Shown piece after piece: positions 12,572 through 24,396 of a stretch of DNA of 64,000 bases. The DNA comes from Gnetum montanum (taxonomy: Eukaryota > Streptophyta > Gnetopsida > Gnetales > Gnetaceae): positions 565,276 through 629,275 of the forward strand of contig MNCI01004504.1 of the NCBI GenBank assembly GCA_015680685.1, written 5' to 3'. Position 1 is the stretch's first letter, and the number at the start of each line of letters is the position of its first letter. Under the pieces are notes generated by a model. The model had not been told where the DNA came from and ran no database searches. It saw nothing but the letters and a program-made list of their open reading frames with translations. The position numbers and the translations under genes were made by a program.

Positions 12572-12674
12572 TCATAGTTTCCATCATCGACATTTCCTCT
12601 TCATGCTTGATTATGTAGCTATCAAACCATGCCAAAGAGTTCTTGTTATGATGAGATAAGATTATGGTGGAATT

Positions 12675-12679
12675 ATATA
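12675..12679. repeat. Target-site duplication of element B, left
   Basis: ATATA directly before the LTR start TGTAGCAACC; the same five bases follow the right LTR at 32,692-32,696. Confidence 0.85.
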
Positions 12680-13282
12680 TGTAGCAACCAAAAACGTTGG
12701 TGGTTAGAACACTGAGAGGTTACCGAGCATATAGCCCAACCCTGGATCCGTGCAAGGGCTATGCTAGATGTAAACAGATGCAGGGTGCCCTAAATGGTCT
12801 AGTCAATTAGACAAGGACTTAACCAGTGTACAATAACCTTTCATAAATGTTGGTTTTAAAGATGTTATATGCACATTGAGGGATAAGTGACAAACATAAA
12901 TCAATTGAGAATAATGCAAAACATGAAAACAACAAAAAAAAATGAAGTAGTTTTGGGTGAGAAAGTGCACCACCGTAAGATTAGGAGATTTGATCCTTGC
13001 TTGAGTGAAGGAGGTTTACAAAAGATAGTAGTGGGGATAAGCATAGCTTGCAATGAAATAGTATGGTGACAGCTCCTTGAACTACTATCAACAACTTCCT
13101 AATAGGGTCCTTTTGTTGGCCAGTCTGCTTACCAAGACTAATTTCCAAGAAGCCAAAATGTCAAGATGCCTTACACACTCAAGATCCAAACATGCTAAAA
13201 AATGCAAGAAGCCAACCACAGGAATGATAGGTCCAAATCCAACCATGCAAAAATCCAACCCTTTGAACATTTTTTGCTAGGG

Positions 13283-13290
13283 TATTTATA
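13283..13290 (-). promoter_or_regulatory. TATA box in 3' LTR of element B
   Basis: TATAAATA in minus sense, at the same place as 31,101-31,108 in the other LTR. It divides the long U3 (right side) from R/U5. Confidence 0.65.
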
Positions 13291-13699
13291 GGGCTAGGAG
13301 GAAGAGAAAAATGTGGTTTGGATGCCACATGTCCTGGGTTCCACAAAGTGCAAATGTGACTATGTCATGTTGTTGTGTAATGCTGAGTGTAAAAACTACT
13401 ACGCTGTGATCATACTATTCATGCTACATGTGCCAAAGTCCAGTGAGCTACCATGTTTGTTATAAAGAAAACTACCAACAGTGAATGCAAAATGGAGCCT
13501 GTGCTCTAGGACTATGTCTTTCCTACTCTTGCAAGTAGGTTCAAGCATAGGAACAAATTTGGGGATAGTTAGGGGGTGCAAAATAAATCAAGCTTGTTGA
13601 CTTTGTCCTTTGAAGATATGTCAGGATGAGAGTAAGTATTTTTGACAAGTTCTGAAGCTAACTGAAGATGTCTTGAGGCTTCAATGTGAGTCTTACACT

Positions 13700-14572
13700 A
13701 ATTACGCTGCCTAGCATATTGGCATAGTGTAGACATCTGCACGCTACACTGTGCTATGCTACATAGTGTAGCATAGCGTAGCCGCCAATCTTGAAAAAAA
13801 TCTTGCCTAAAAGCCAAAAAATACCTATCTAAGGCCTGGCCAAACAAGTAACTGCAACCCTATCTTTCATTTTGAAAGGTCTTGGGACCTGCTAAGTTCA
13901 TCCTTAGGATAATTTAGTGCTTTTCATCCTCGCTATGATGTGCTACACTATGCAATGTACTGTAGCATAGTAGCTAATATGTCATGCATCCTCATCTAAC
14001 CTGCAATGCTTTGTCAAGAAAACTTGCTTGGGGCTCTAGGGCAAAGTGGGATAGTCAGTCTTGGAGGTCGAAGCATGACCAAGTGCAATCCTCTTGTTGA
14101 AACCACTTGGAAGAGGGCCTTTGTATGCTTTTTCCTTGCTACGTTATGCTACGTTGTGTAGCATAGCATAGCATGGTGCCCTGCTTGGCTTGGATTCTAA
14201 CTTAATTTTGCAAACTTTTTGTCGCAAGATGTCAATCATGTTTTGATGCGTCAGCAAAGCGAACCTATTTGATGGTTGAAGCATGGGAAAATGTGCTTAC
14301 TCAATTACAGCCATCTAAGTAGGAGTATTATCAAAGTTCATCCCTGCTATGTTGCACTATGCTACAAAGCATAGCACAGTGTAGCACTTGAATGAAGAGA
14401 ATTTCTAACGAAATTTTCCACATTTTTGCTATGTCACATTGCTCATGCATCAAGGATGAAGTGGGGTAGATATCCTGAAGGACTACTGAATTTTTATCAA
14501 TCTACATCTTTTGGGTACAATCAGTCTCCCTAAGGCCTATTACACTATTCAACATAGCATAGCATAGCAAAT
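13700..14572 (-). repeat. Periodic palindromic motifs in U3 of element B (3' LTR)
   Basis: Five clusters of self-complementary motifs of the GCTACGCTA / TAGCGTAGC type and their decayed forms (GCTATGCTA, TAGCATAGC) lie near 13,740, 13,950, 14,155, 14,360 and 14,555, about 200 bases apart. The matching clusters in the other LTR are at 31,500-32,350. Confidence 0.65.
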
Positions 14573-14913
14573 CTTGCAATTAGAAAACTTGCTGAACTGT
14601 TTAGTTCATCCTAAATACTTTTGGTGGCTCCTAGCATGGTCCTTGGGTAGACCATTAGCTAGGTCAAGTGTCAAGCTAGGCAAACTAGAGGGTATAGCTA
14701 GCCTATCAACTCATGAGATAGAAAATTTTCTAGACTCTACAATCTCCCCCTAGTGCCTCTTTCATGCAAACTAGCCTTGTAACTGGATGCGGCATTGACT
14801 GTGCCGTAGAGGGAATTATTTACATGGTCCAACATAACACCATGCTTTTGAGGATCCTTGCCCACATTTCAGGACTACTATGTCATGAGAGTCTCAAGAT
14901 TTATGGTGTTTCA

Positions 14914-14981
14914 ATGGCCCCTCTTTGTTGACATCTAGAGGATCTACCCGAGAGACGTTAATAAAAAATATGAAACACCAT
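14914..14981 (-). promoter_or_regulatory. Polypurine tract block of element B
   Basis: In minus sense the tract is AACAAAGAGGGGCCAT, touching the LTR start. Upstream lie CTCTCGGGTAGATCCTCTAG and, at 14,971-14,981, an 11-base perfect inverted copy of the LTR terminus (14,903-14,913). The polypurine tract primes plus-strand DNA synthesis in LTR elements. Confidence 0.8.
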
Positions 14982-16331
14982 GAGGTACCAAACACTGACA
15001 CTGCTCTTCAGTGCCTGCTTGGATGATGCTCTGCTATGTTTAAGAGTACTAGGAGAGTGATATGCAAAAAGGGGCAAGGGATGGATTTGAAGAAACATGT
15101 TCAGGGAAGAAATGAGTGTGAGATGCAACACTTTGAGAAACTATTGCCATAGTGTGATCCCTCGTCAGAGTGCTTATGAGGGAGTCAACACACATGGTTA
15201 TCTTTCTTTGTTAGCCTTTGACCTCTCATAAGAGTGCTTAGAGATGGTAGATTGGTGGCTAAAGAAAGTGTAAAGTAGCTACTGTGCCATTTCTTTTAGG
15301 AACCTCTTTTTTGTGCATTTTTTTTCTTTCCTTTGTAGTACACCCACATTCACTTAAGAACAACTTGTTGTTGCAAGACAGGTGTTTCCTCCCTAAGATG
15401 AGTTATGTTACATCCATATGGGGTTTTGACCTACCTACAAATGCTTCCCATGGGATGACTTCCATTATGCCTATCATGGACTTGATGGTTGGGCATGTGG
15501 AAGGGCTCTATGTATCTGGAAAGCTTGTAAAGAGGATACGAGACATTGGAAGTATATAAGGAATGGAGGCTAAACTTCAAAGGGGAAGTAGGGCATGTAC
15601 TCTCAACCAGCGAGGTTCATCGAAGTGGATACTTCAGAGCAATGTAGTGTCTTGGCTTTCATGGCACAACGCATCTCTGAACAACACCATCTTGGCTTGT
15701 ATCCTATAAACACAACAGAGAGAAAATAATAAAAACAACCATGAAGTGAAGTGAGAGTAAATTCTTGCTTTCTTTAGACACCGCTAAAGTAGCAAGTATT
15801 TTTGCTAAGGTGTGCGATGTCCAAAGTAGGAAGGCTAACACAAATCTCAGCCACGGTAAGCTGGAAATGGTGGCATCAAAGAGATTAGGAGCAAAAGTGA
15901 TGCTTGTGCTTAGGATTCCTCACCCAAGGAAAATATCATGTAGTCCAGCTACAAGGTGAGAGGCCTAATAACTGAACACCTCCTAGACTTGGAAAGCATT
16001 GAGGGCTGGAGGATGGCACCCTTGTGGCTAGGCCACAATAGTGCTGAAACTCTAGCAGTAAGTGCTGACAATAAGAGCTACTACTAGGATGAGTGGTTGT
16101 GGTAGCAATAGCTCCAAAAAGTCAGCAAGATGTCAAACGACATCTTCAGAAGGTCAGCAAGATGCCAAGGGTGGTGACACTACATATGCTCCAAATGGTC
16201 TTTTCTTAGCATCCTAAACTACATTCTAGAACTGTAGCGACCCACCCCGTGTTGTCCAGAAATCTCAAAATGTGCACGCTTGCTTTCTTGTAGGATCGTG
16301 GATGTGAGTTGGGGGGCATTGCACTGCAAAC
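14982..16331 (-). other. 3' internal region of element B
   Basis: About 1.35 kb between integrase/array and the polypurine block. ORFs of 60-90 codons occur on the plus strand (15,284-15,559; 15,765-15,959) but show no known motif. A short acceptor-like block conserved with elements C and D lies at 15,691-15,716. Confidence 0.45.
15691..15716 (-). promoter_or_regulatory. Conserved splice-acceptor-like block, element B
   Basis: In minus sense GTTGTGTTTATAGGATACAA. Elements C (41,844-41,871, GTTATGTTTGCAGGATGATA) and D (33,344-33,375, GTTGTGCTTGTAGGATGAAG) carry the same pyrimidine-rich run ending in AG|GAT in their 3' regions. A splice acceptor is one reading; function is not shown. Confidence 0.45.
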
Positions 16332-16610
16332 CTAATTTAAGGTCTTGGTAGATCATCAGATGTGCTAGTTTCATGTCCTAGCAACCCATGATGTGCTAGT
16401 TTAAGGTCTTAGCAAACCATTGTGCTAGTTTAGCATTATAACAAATGGTGGATGGGCCAGTTTAAGGATATAGCGTACCATGCTATGGGTGCTAGTTTTA
16501 TGTCATAGCCAAAGGACATGTTGTGCTTGTTTATAGTCATAGCGGACTATCTATGCCAATTTTACATCATAGTAGACGTTCTTTGCCAATTTTACATTGT
16601 AGTAGATGAT
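16332..16610 (-). repeat. Spacer array of element B after integrase
   Basis: Around eight diverged units of the GCTAGTTTAAGGTCTTAGCA type, read on the plus strand. They lie just downstream (minus sense) of the integrase C-terminus. Confidence 0.7.
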
Positions 16611-16639
16611 TGTCTTACCTTGCTCTGTACCCGATATAA

Positions 16640-17660
16640 TCCCTTGTGTTAGATGTAGTATGGCTTGAGATACAAATGGTTGATAGGATTTGCTAACTCG
16701 TTGCCATCCATATTAGCCAGTTTAAAGGCCCCATTCTCGTAGGCTTTTGTGACTACAAAAGGACCTTCCCAATTGGCTAAGAATTTGTTTACATGTTCAT
16801 GAATAGCCTTGAGGACTAGGTCCCCCTTCTTGATTGGTCATTGATGTAAATTACAGTGGTGCTTTTGTTGTTGTTTATCCTAGTACCATTTGATGTGATT
16901 AAGTGTTCGGGCACGCTCCTTCTCTATGGAGTCAAGATCAATGATCCTTGTCTTATTGTTTTGAGCCTCATCTACAACATTTTAGAGGATCATTGGAAGT
17001 GATGGAAGCTACAATTCAAGAGGTAAGACTACTTCAAATTCGTAAACGAGACTGTATGAAGTCTTACCTATAGCCATCCAGCATGTTATACGGTAAGCCC
17101 ACAACACGTAGAGGATTTGCTCATGCCATTACCTTTTGCTACTATTGAGCATCTTTTAGAGCAAGTTAATGATGTCTTTTTTTGTTGTCTCTACTTGACC
17201 ATTTTCTTGTGGGTAGTATGGCAATGAAAAAGATTGCTTGATCCCAAGGTTATCGCAAAAGGTTTTGGTTTCTACACTACTAAACTGTGGCCTGTTGTCC
17301 ATCAAAATAGTCATCAGAAGAATAAACCTTATTACTATGTTGTCCAAGATAAAGTGGCAAACCTATTAAGATGTTGTCTTCCTTAGGGGAATAGCCTCCA
17401 CCTACTTTGTGAAGTATTCAGTTGCAATGATGATGAAGCTATGTCCAGTGGAAGACTTAGGCGTGATGGGTCCTATGATGTCTAGTCCCCATCGTTGGAA
17501 TGGCCATGTAATCTATGTAGGATGTAACTTAGTAGGTGACACATGTATGATATTTTCATGGCATTCACATACATTGCACGTCCTAACTTTGGCAAGGCAA
17601 TCGCCTTCTATGCAAGGCCAGTAGTACCGTAGGCATCTGATTTTCATTGCCATAGCCCTA
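16640..17660 (-). pseudogene. Integrase of element B (broken)
   Basis: The catalytic core segment at 17,156-17,347 shows MDNRPQFSS, then LPYYPQENGQVETTKKDI, the region of the second aspartate and the glutamate of the DDE integrase fold. The C-terminal part (about 16,650-16,870) reads GDLVLKAIHEHVNKFLANW followed by EGPFVV and LYLKPYY, a style typical of Tat-lineage integrases. Integrase would insert the DNA copy into the genome. Stops and shifts break it throughout. Confidence 0.8.
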
Positions 17661-17799
17661 GGGGCTATGTGTTCTCCACATAGTCCCTCATGGACATTGT
17701 TAATAATTTTCTATGCTTCTTCCCCATGAATGCAAGTTAGTAATATCCCATCAAAAGAGCATTTGCATAAGGTGTTATCTTTTATGAGGACATACTATT

Positions 17800-18420
17800 G
17801 TGCTCACTTTCGAATTCCATCCTTTTGAGCGGATGTCAAGCCATGTGGGGGTTCGCTATGTTGAAGGTATGCTTTGATGTTTGCATACCATTCTTGGATA
17901 TTTGTAGCACTTACAGACGCAATGTGTACTACTTGAGTAATAGGATCTATGCATTCTATTATTGAAGTGAGAAAAATGGTAAACAAGTGCGATGACACAT
18001 GCAATGCTAATGTGGCTAGTGCATCAGCTACCATGTTCTCATTGCGAGGCACATGTTGAACATCTAACATTGTAAACTATTTCAACAAACTCTTAGCTAG
18101 ATCACAATAAGGTTGCAAATGTGAAGCCTTACAAGCATAGACTTCAGTGATCTGGTTGACAACTAATTGCGAGAAGCCCTGGACTACCAAATGTTGGATC
18201 TTTAGCTCTTGGGTTGTTAGGAGGCCCTTAAGAAGTCCTTCATACTCAGATACATTGTTCATACAAAGGAATGTAAAGCGATATGCAAAGGGTTAAATTT
18301 CCCTAGAGGGAAATGTAATAACTACAGCAACACTCCCACCTTGTGTAGTTGAAGCACCATCAAAATGTAAGTTTTCTTCGTAATCTGATGGTACAAAGTT
18401 TAGGCTATTGATGTGTTCAT
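17800..18420 (-). pseudogene. Second (archaeal-type) RNase H of element B (broken)
   Basis: From about 18,385 the minus strand reads LHFDGASTTQGGSVAVVI, then NNVSEYEGLLKGLL (18,077-18,262), LVVQGFSQLVVNQI, and at 17,990-18,070 HVPRNENMVADALATLA. These match the additional RNase H (RVT_3 type) that Tat/Ogre elements carry between the ordinary RNase H and integrase. The aspartates DG and AD and the glutamate of SEYE are still present. The presence of two RNase H domains places B in that lineage. Confidence 0.75.
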
Positions 18421-18550
18421 CCAGGAATTTGGGATCTATTATCACTTGATCGTCAATGGATGAAGTTGTAAGCTGTGTGGCTATTGCTTAACCCTTTGCT
18501 GATGATTGGGCTACATAATGTAAATTGAATTCCACCGTTATAGCTTTCCA

Positions 18551-18973
18551 TCAGGCTATCCTACTACTCTCATACAAGTTGGTTCTGATAGCCCAAAGTA
18601 TGTTGCTCTTGCATATGATGTTGACCTTACCATGAAATAGGTAATGTCTCCAATTTTTTAGCATAAAAACTAGCGCGAGACAATATTTTTCTACCTCATT
18701 GTATTTTGCCTCATAAGCTATTAATGTGTGGATTAAGTAATACATTGGGATTTCTAACCCATCATCTCTTTTTTGACATAGCAACGCAGCAATAGATGTG
18801 TTTGAATTGGCAAGGTAGATGTAGAGAGGCTTATCCCAATGTGGTGGGTAAACAGTTGGGAGATACAAAAGCTCTTTCTTTAGATTATCAAAGGCTTGTT
18901 GACATTGATCTATCCACTCAAAGTTGATCCCATTTTTAAGTAGGTGTTGCATGGGATGTAGCTTGTCTTTCAA
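18551..18973 (-). pseudogene. RNase H of element B
   Basis: A 140-codon open stretch starting in the RT connection (FEWIDQCQQAFDNLK) and continuing with YIYLANSNTSIAALLCQ, YNEVEKYCLALVFMLKNW and HGKVNIICKSN. This is the standard RNase H that follows Ty3 reverse transcriptase; it removes RNA from the RNA/DNA hybrid. The first catalytic aspartate (usually in a D-S-S/A motif) appears as N in ANSNTS, so even this open piece is probably inactive. Confidence 0.8.
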
Positions 18974-20101
18974 CCTCGCGATAAACCTTTTGATAAACTA
19001 CACTCTACCTTGCAGCCCACATAATTCTTTAAGGTTTGTAGGCAGTGTTAAGTTGACGATGGCCCTCACTTTATCGGGGGTCCACTTGTATCCCTGTTTC
19101 CAATACTACAAAACCTAGCATGCGTCCAATTTTAACTTCGAGAACACATTTCTTAGGGTTAAGGCATAGGTCATGCCTAAGACAATGTTGGAGGACTATG
19201 TTGAGATCGTTGGGATGATTAATAGCTTTCTTAGACTTGACTGCTATATCATCAACGTAATCGTTGAGTCTCTTCAAGAGGTAGTCGCTAAAAATATATG
19301 TCATGGCTCATTGATAAGTTGCTCTAGCATTTTTGAGTCCAAAGGGCATCATCGTGTAACAAAAGGGTCCCCAAGGGTGTCATGAAAGTGGTTGACAACT
19401 AATGCTTCAAGTTTATACGGTTCTGGTTATAGCCTGAGAACCCATCCATGAAGGACAGTAAGGCATGACCAACTGTGGTGTCAATAAGTTGGTCAATACT
19501 TAGCAATGGGAAGTCATCCTTAATCATTGCTTTGTTTAAGTCTCAAAATTCTATACAAATTCATATCCCTCCTATTTTATTAGAAACTACAACAAAGTTC
19601 GATACCTATTCTAAGTAATCGACCACCCGGATAAAACTAGTTTGATAAAGCTTGGTGATTTCATCGCATATAGCTAGTGCAATCTCAGGTTTGATTTTAT
19701 GAGCTTTTTTCTTGACTATCCTAACACACAGATCTAGGATGATGTTGTGTTTTATGAGCCATGGGTCAAGGCCTAGCATGTCATCATATGACCATTCAAA
19801 CACTTTAACATTATCATGGAGAACTTTTGAGATGTTTTGGTGTACTTGTGGATATAATAGAGAGCTAACTTTCAAGGTTCTTGCTTTACCTTTAGTTATA
19901 GTTACAAGGATTTCAGTGAGAGGGTCCTCAATCACATCCCTAGACTAGATGTTCAAGCCAATCTAGGGATGTTTCTAGGGACGCTATGGTGTTGTGAGAG
20001 GATAATTTGAAGTTTACCATTTCTTGATTCAAGCATCTTGTAAACTAGCCATAGGGACCTGTTAAGGTTAAAGGTGAACAAAAATCATCATGCATAGCCA
20101 T
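18974..20101 (-). pseudogene. Reverse transcriptase of element B (broken)
   Basis: A separate reading frame appears to start at an ATG at 20,101 (MAMHDDFCSPLTLTGP). It carries VFEWSYDDMLGLDPWLIKH near 19,760-19,800 and FMDGFSGYNQ near 19,420-19,460. The polymerase motif YVDDIAVKSKK with LNPKKC follows at 19,130-19,260. The YVDD box is intact. The wording is typical of Tat-lineage elements. Multiple stops and frameshifts break it. Unusually, 6.6 kb including an antisense gene separates this frame from the protease. Confidence 0.85.
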
Positions 20102-20214
20102 TTTTTGGGTGAACCTGTTACAACAAGCAAATAAACCAAGTCAAGTGATACCTGTTTGAAGCAATAGCATGTAACGAACGTATGTAAATCAATGATGCAA
20201 CATAAGATAATCAC

Positions 20215-20545
20215 CAGTTTAAGGTCTTAGCGGACCACAATAATGTAATAGTTTGATCAAAACATATAAATGAATGCTAAAATTACCATTTTAAGGTCAT
20301 GGCGGACTATAACTAGGCTCCGTTGTAGAGAGATTGCTAAGATTACTAGTTTAAGGTCATGGTGGACCCTAACAACATGAAGTTTGGTCTAAAGTGTAAT
20401 GTGAATGCTAAAATTGCCATTTTAAGACAATGGCAAATCGTAACTAGGTTTAAAATGTGAGGCAAATGTTAAAATTGCTAATTTAAGGTCATGGAAAATT
20501 TTCATTGGGCTATATTATAGGTTAATGTTATTATTTTAAGGTCTT
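20215..20545 (-). repeat. Spacer array of element B before RT
   Basis: About five units with core GTTTAAGGTCATGGCGGACT or close variants, spaced 60-90 bases on the plus strand. It closes the left side of the accessory module. Confidence 0.7.
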
Positions 20546-20619
20546 TGTGGACCATGGTGTGTTTAAAATTTGCAAATGTAGAGCGAAAATTTTGGTGGGC
20601 CCACTTACTATGCTAACGA

Positions 20620-20672
20620 TGAGTGTTACGCTGTAGTGAAGCTACGCTATAGTAGTGCTATGCTACAGTAGT
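20620..20672 (+). repeat. Motif cluster upstream of the B accessory promoter
   Basis: Contains GCTACGCTATAGTAGTG, CTATGCTACAGTAGTG and TACGCTGTAG, the same motif family as the palindromes in the LTR of element B. It lies about 50 bases upstream of the TATA box at 20,723. Confidence 0.55.
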
Positions 20673-20722
20673 GTCCCACGTTTCCCAAAACATGCAAGTG
20701 ATAAGAATTTTACCACGTCAGC

Positions 20723-20730
20723 TATAAATA
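20723..20730 (+). promoter_or_regulatory. TATA box of the antisense accessory gene in B
   Basis: TATAAATA on the plus strand, preceded by CACGTCAG and followed by a leader of about 130 bases before the ATG at 20,862. It points opposite to the transcription of the element. The surrounding sequence differs from the LTR promoter, so it is not simply an LTR fragment. Confidence 0.55.
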
Positions 20731-22934
20731 GGGGATTAACCCCTAGTAAACTTGTAATTTTCCTTGTCAAAGCCCACACTCATAGCATAGCACAGCCAAT
20801 TATAGAGAGAGTGTAACAAGTGTAGTGTAGCAGCTAGTAATACTGATTTGTAAACGAGGTAATGGCGTGCAAAGGCAAACGCAAGCATTGGGGACTGGCT
20901 ATGGTGGACAAGGTGATGGACACCCTAGGACGCCTGTCCAAGGCATGCATTGAGGTGTGGCAAGAAGCCTCATCCGCTTGATAAGTGATTATGCTACCCT
21001 TGTTTCCATTGTATGGTGCATCGGGTTATATTGCCATTGTCGTTGCTATTGTCATTTTTGCAACTATTGTAATTGTTTTTGTTGTCGTTTTGATCGCTAC
21101 ACCATGGTTGTCGCCACTTGGCCGCAACGACCGTACAGGTGCTATGCTACAGCTGCATGCGGTATCGCCTTGGTCATCATTGTTAAGAATGGTGACTGTG
21201 TTATCGTAAGGGTTTGGGCAATTTTGGTTGACATAGCACACGTTCAGCAAAGCATACCACCTTAGAGGGACTTTTTTATTTGCAAACTTTTGCGGCAGCG
21301 TGACACATATTTGGCGTAGTGTAGCACAAGCTATTTTATGTTGTAAGGTTGGGACAATGGGGACACTATGAGTTCTTTTTCATCTGCACTGTTAGACTGT
21401 AATATTTTTTTTGCTGTTATGCTACATTGTTATGTTGTGAGGCCCTTAGGTCATTACACTGTCAATCTATTACATTGTTATGCTATCAAACTTGTAATGC
21501 TACTATGTTGTTAAACTTGCTATACTACCAAATTTACTATGCTGCAATGTCTGTTATAGTGTTCTACTTGTTATATTATTGCATTTCTACTTGTGCTTGC
21601 TCATTTACTACGTTGCATGTGGTGCATTCATCTTGCTACACTGTGCATAACATAGCCATCACCCTTATGCAACAGTGTAACTATTACACTATGTTGTATT
21701 AGGCATGTCTGTTACATTATGTTGTGTAACATGTAATTGTCACACTATGAGGTGCATCTGCTATTGTTACGCTATGCAAGGCTTAACCTCTATGCTACGC
21801 TACACATGACACTTTGTTACACTAGATGCAATGTTTAACGTTGTTCTGCAGGGGAGCTTATTATTTCACGCTAAAAGAAAATTTGTAACTGAAGGATAAC
21901 ACTATGTTATATGTGAACAGAGGGTCACATTACACTGTATGTAAACTAAGGGTGACACTACGCCACATGTAAACTGATGGTCATGCTACGCTACATCAGT
22001 AATCTTCACTTGAACACAATGCTAATGTTTGATGCTTTGTCATGCAGGGTCATGTTAAAATCCATCCTGATAGTCCTTGAGGTGGTAGGAGTCCTATGCT
22101 GCCTTAGCATACCTGTGGCTAATGCCCCCCAACCCATACACGGGTAGGGAAGTAGGTTTTCTAGTTTAGGGAGGGTGCACAGGAGTTCTTAAAGTTCCTC
22201 CTCTACCATTTTAGCATGATCATATGGTCATACTTATCAGCCGAGACAGCAGCTGTACTTACAGAAACGTTGTTGCCTGGGGCAAACCAGGTATTCTAAA
22301 GTTCCTGGCTGATGGGTCGATCAGAGGCAAAGGGGAAGAAGGCTCAGATTAGTGCCCAAGGGGCTTGAGGTACCTGATTTGGATCTTGGACATGCCTAAA
22401 TACAAATTCTACCACTTGTACAACATGCAGTATGTCACCCGTCACATGGGCACTTGCTTTCAGAATCCACCTAGAACCATTTACTGTACTGATAGGTGAG
22501 TCCTATGAAAATATATTAACATGTTACACTAGATAAAAATGCTTACTGTATTCTTAAATGTTGCCAAGTTTTATATCGACAAGGGCAGTCTTCACGGTAA
22601 CATGGATACACTGGTATTGGCTGAAACGGCTCTGCAAGAGTTCTCCTCTATTGGGAATGTGCATTCTAGTGTGATAGAACAACTTGGGCTTGATCTTAAA
22701 ACCTATCCAACCAAGTATTCCAAATTCTATGGGAAATGTAAGGAAGTTGGCTGGTTGGATAGAGAAAGAGCATTACGCCAACCGATTACCGTTGAAGACA
22801 TTCTGGTGGAACTTCCACTATTTCCTACGCCGATTAAGCCTAGTATGTTAAACCTTGCATTTGTTCTTATGTGTTCAAGTGATGATTCTAGCTTTTCTAA
22901 CTTTCTTGTTTGTTGCTAACCGATGCAATACCAA

Positions 22935-23946
22935 GGGAATCCCAAGAGGTCACAATGATCATCTCTGGGTGTTATGATACTAACCTCTTCTTCAAGTACA
23001 GGGATGTGGAGGAGACTCAGCATTGGCTCTGCAATGGGGCCCCAGCCATCCTTGTTCATAACATTTAGGAGGCTAGGCTTATGGATTTTTTTCTTGCTAT
23101 AAATCTAAGTGTCCCGACTGCAAAAATGCTTTTCCTAACTGATTCCTTCTCCAAGAAGGCTAATTTCTTCTACACACGTATTCACGGTGTGTGGGTGGTG
23201 TTTGAAATTAATGACCAACTATTTGTAGATCTTTTCGGTGTCCCTTATGATGGTCTCCCTATAGAAGAAAAATCTAGAAAAGATGCAAACCATTAAGGGG
23301 ATATTAAGGAATGGCTAGGGACAAGCAAGGATCGAAAGGGAATTTACATCCACAAGGTCAAGCTAGCGGTGGCCGAAACAATTTACCCTGTCTTTTGTGC
23401 CCATGCCTTCCCCAAGCTACTCTCTTAAGAGAAAATCCTTGGAGTGGAGTAGGCTTAGATAATGAGGGAGGTCATGGAAAAAGGAACATGTTACAACTGG
23501 GCTAGGTACCTTTTAGAAGGCTTGCACGCTGAGATGATCAAGCTTCGCGAGAAGCTTGAGTCTCGTTTCAATGTGCACTACACCTATTTTGTAGCTTGCT
23601 TGCAATAGTTTATAGAATTCTTGGTGGTCTATGGAAATGGTTCCTAGGTATAGTAGGACTGTAACCAGATATCTAAGCCATGGATTTGCAATGTTTTCTG
23701 CACCGCCCATTTCTAGGACCCCCCGAAAGCTATCGAGGAATCACTTTCAATAACGACGAGGGATTGGGTGCCATGCTCCTTTCGTGCCCAGGACAGTGTG
23801 GGAGAGGTGCCTTCCATTAACACAGGCAATGTGTTAAGGGGGGAATGCCTCATTGTAGAAATAGTGAATACTAGGCTACAACATAAGAAGTCTTGTTCTG
23901 CAAAAGAGCCTCCCTATATGAATGAAGAGAGGGGGAAAAAGCTATG
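22935..23946 (+). pseudogene. Main coding block of the B accessory gene
   Basis: One frame can be followed for about 337 codons to a TGA at 23,946, with roughly nine internal stops and no obvious frameshift. Landmarks: FKYRDVEETQHWLCNGAPAI, then FFYTRIHGVWVVFEINDQLF (about 23,165-23,225), GIYIHKVKLAVAETIYPVFC (about 23,335-23,400), EKGTCYNWARYLLEGLHAEM near 23,480 and REVQ-type charged residues after 23,800. The segment VVFEINDQLFVDLFGVP has the hydrophobic layout seen in putative plant transposon proteins just before their helical core; this is a resemblance, not an identification. Retention of one frame over 1 kb suggests it was under selection before decay. Confidence 0.55.
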
Positions 23947-24104
23947 AATCAAAGTTCGTAGAGTGCAGCCCCCAGTTGATAAGTATGCTTGGTTGTTTTG
24001 TTAGCATAACACTTCCTACGTTGTGCTACGCTATGTATCGTTGCACAGCGTAATGCCTGTTTCAAGTTGGATTACCTTGCTTACTACAATTATGTTTTAT
24101 CAAA

Positions 24105-24132
24105 AGAAGAAGAAGAAGAAGAGGAAGAGGTT
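24105..24132 (+). repeat. GAA/GAG microsatellite
   Basis: Purine triplet run within the accessory gene. It would encode a glutamate run followed by alternating E, P and A residues in one frame. Confidence 0.7.
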
Positions 24133-24378
24133 CTAGCCCTAGGAACAGGGGCACCTTCTAAAGAGGAGGAAAAGGCCCCAGCCATAGAAGAAGTGACCCC
24201 TGCCCTAGAGGAAGTCCCTAGTCAATGATCCTTTCGCCAAGTGTGGTTCAATACCTAAGGGGCACATGAGTGTTAAGGATTCTATCACACTGTTGGGTCT
24301 GCTAGAAAGAGAAGGGATTCAATTTGATGCTGGTGAGTTTGACCACTTGTTTAACAGTGTGTCGATGGGTGACCCTGT

Positions 24379-24396
24379 CCCCCCCCCCCCCCCCCC
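24379..24396. repeat. Poly-C run of 18 bases
   Basis: Uninterrupted C run within the accessory gene; assembly length may be unreliable here. It reads as a proline run in one frame. Confidence 0.85.

Larger units (their letters stand above)
12680..14913 (-). repeat. 3' LTR of element B
   Basis: Aligns end to end with 30,499-32,691. On the plus strand it starts TGTAGCAACC and ends GGTGTTTCA, giving TGAAACACC at the minus-strand start. The two copies differ mainly by C/T and G/A changes, and some stretches near the outer end are much more diverged than the middle. Confidence 0.9.

Noticed and set aside
13700-14572. Regularly spaced palindromes resembling a CRISPR array
   Set aside because: Spacing near 200 bases, diverged repeats, plant retrotransposon LTR context and no cas genes.
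15284-15559. 91-codon plus-strand ORF with hydrophobic start, antisense in the 3' region of B
   Set aside because: No counterpart in C or D; opposite to the element and without promoter signals.
20985-21265. Overlapping ORFs on both strands after the first accessory frame
   Set aside because: One has a hydrophobic run, but no motif supports coding and the three frames compete equally.
21427-21702. 91-codon cysteine/tyrosine-rich ORF in the B accessory region
   Set aside because: Built of TGTTACACTATG-type repeats; more likely intron-like spacer than exon.
22060-22077. ATCCATCCTGATAGTCCT shared, 17 of 18 bases, with 41,480-41,497 in element C, both after an AG
   Set aside because: A match of this length can occur by chance in a 64-kb window, and the orientations relative to gag are opposite.
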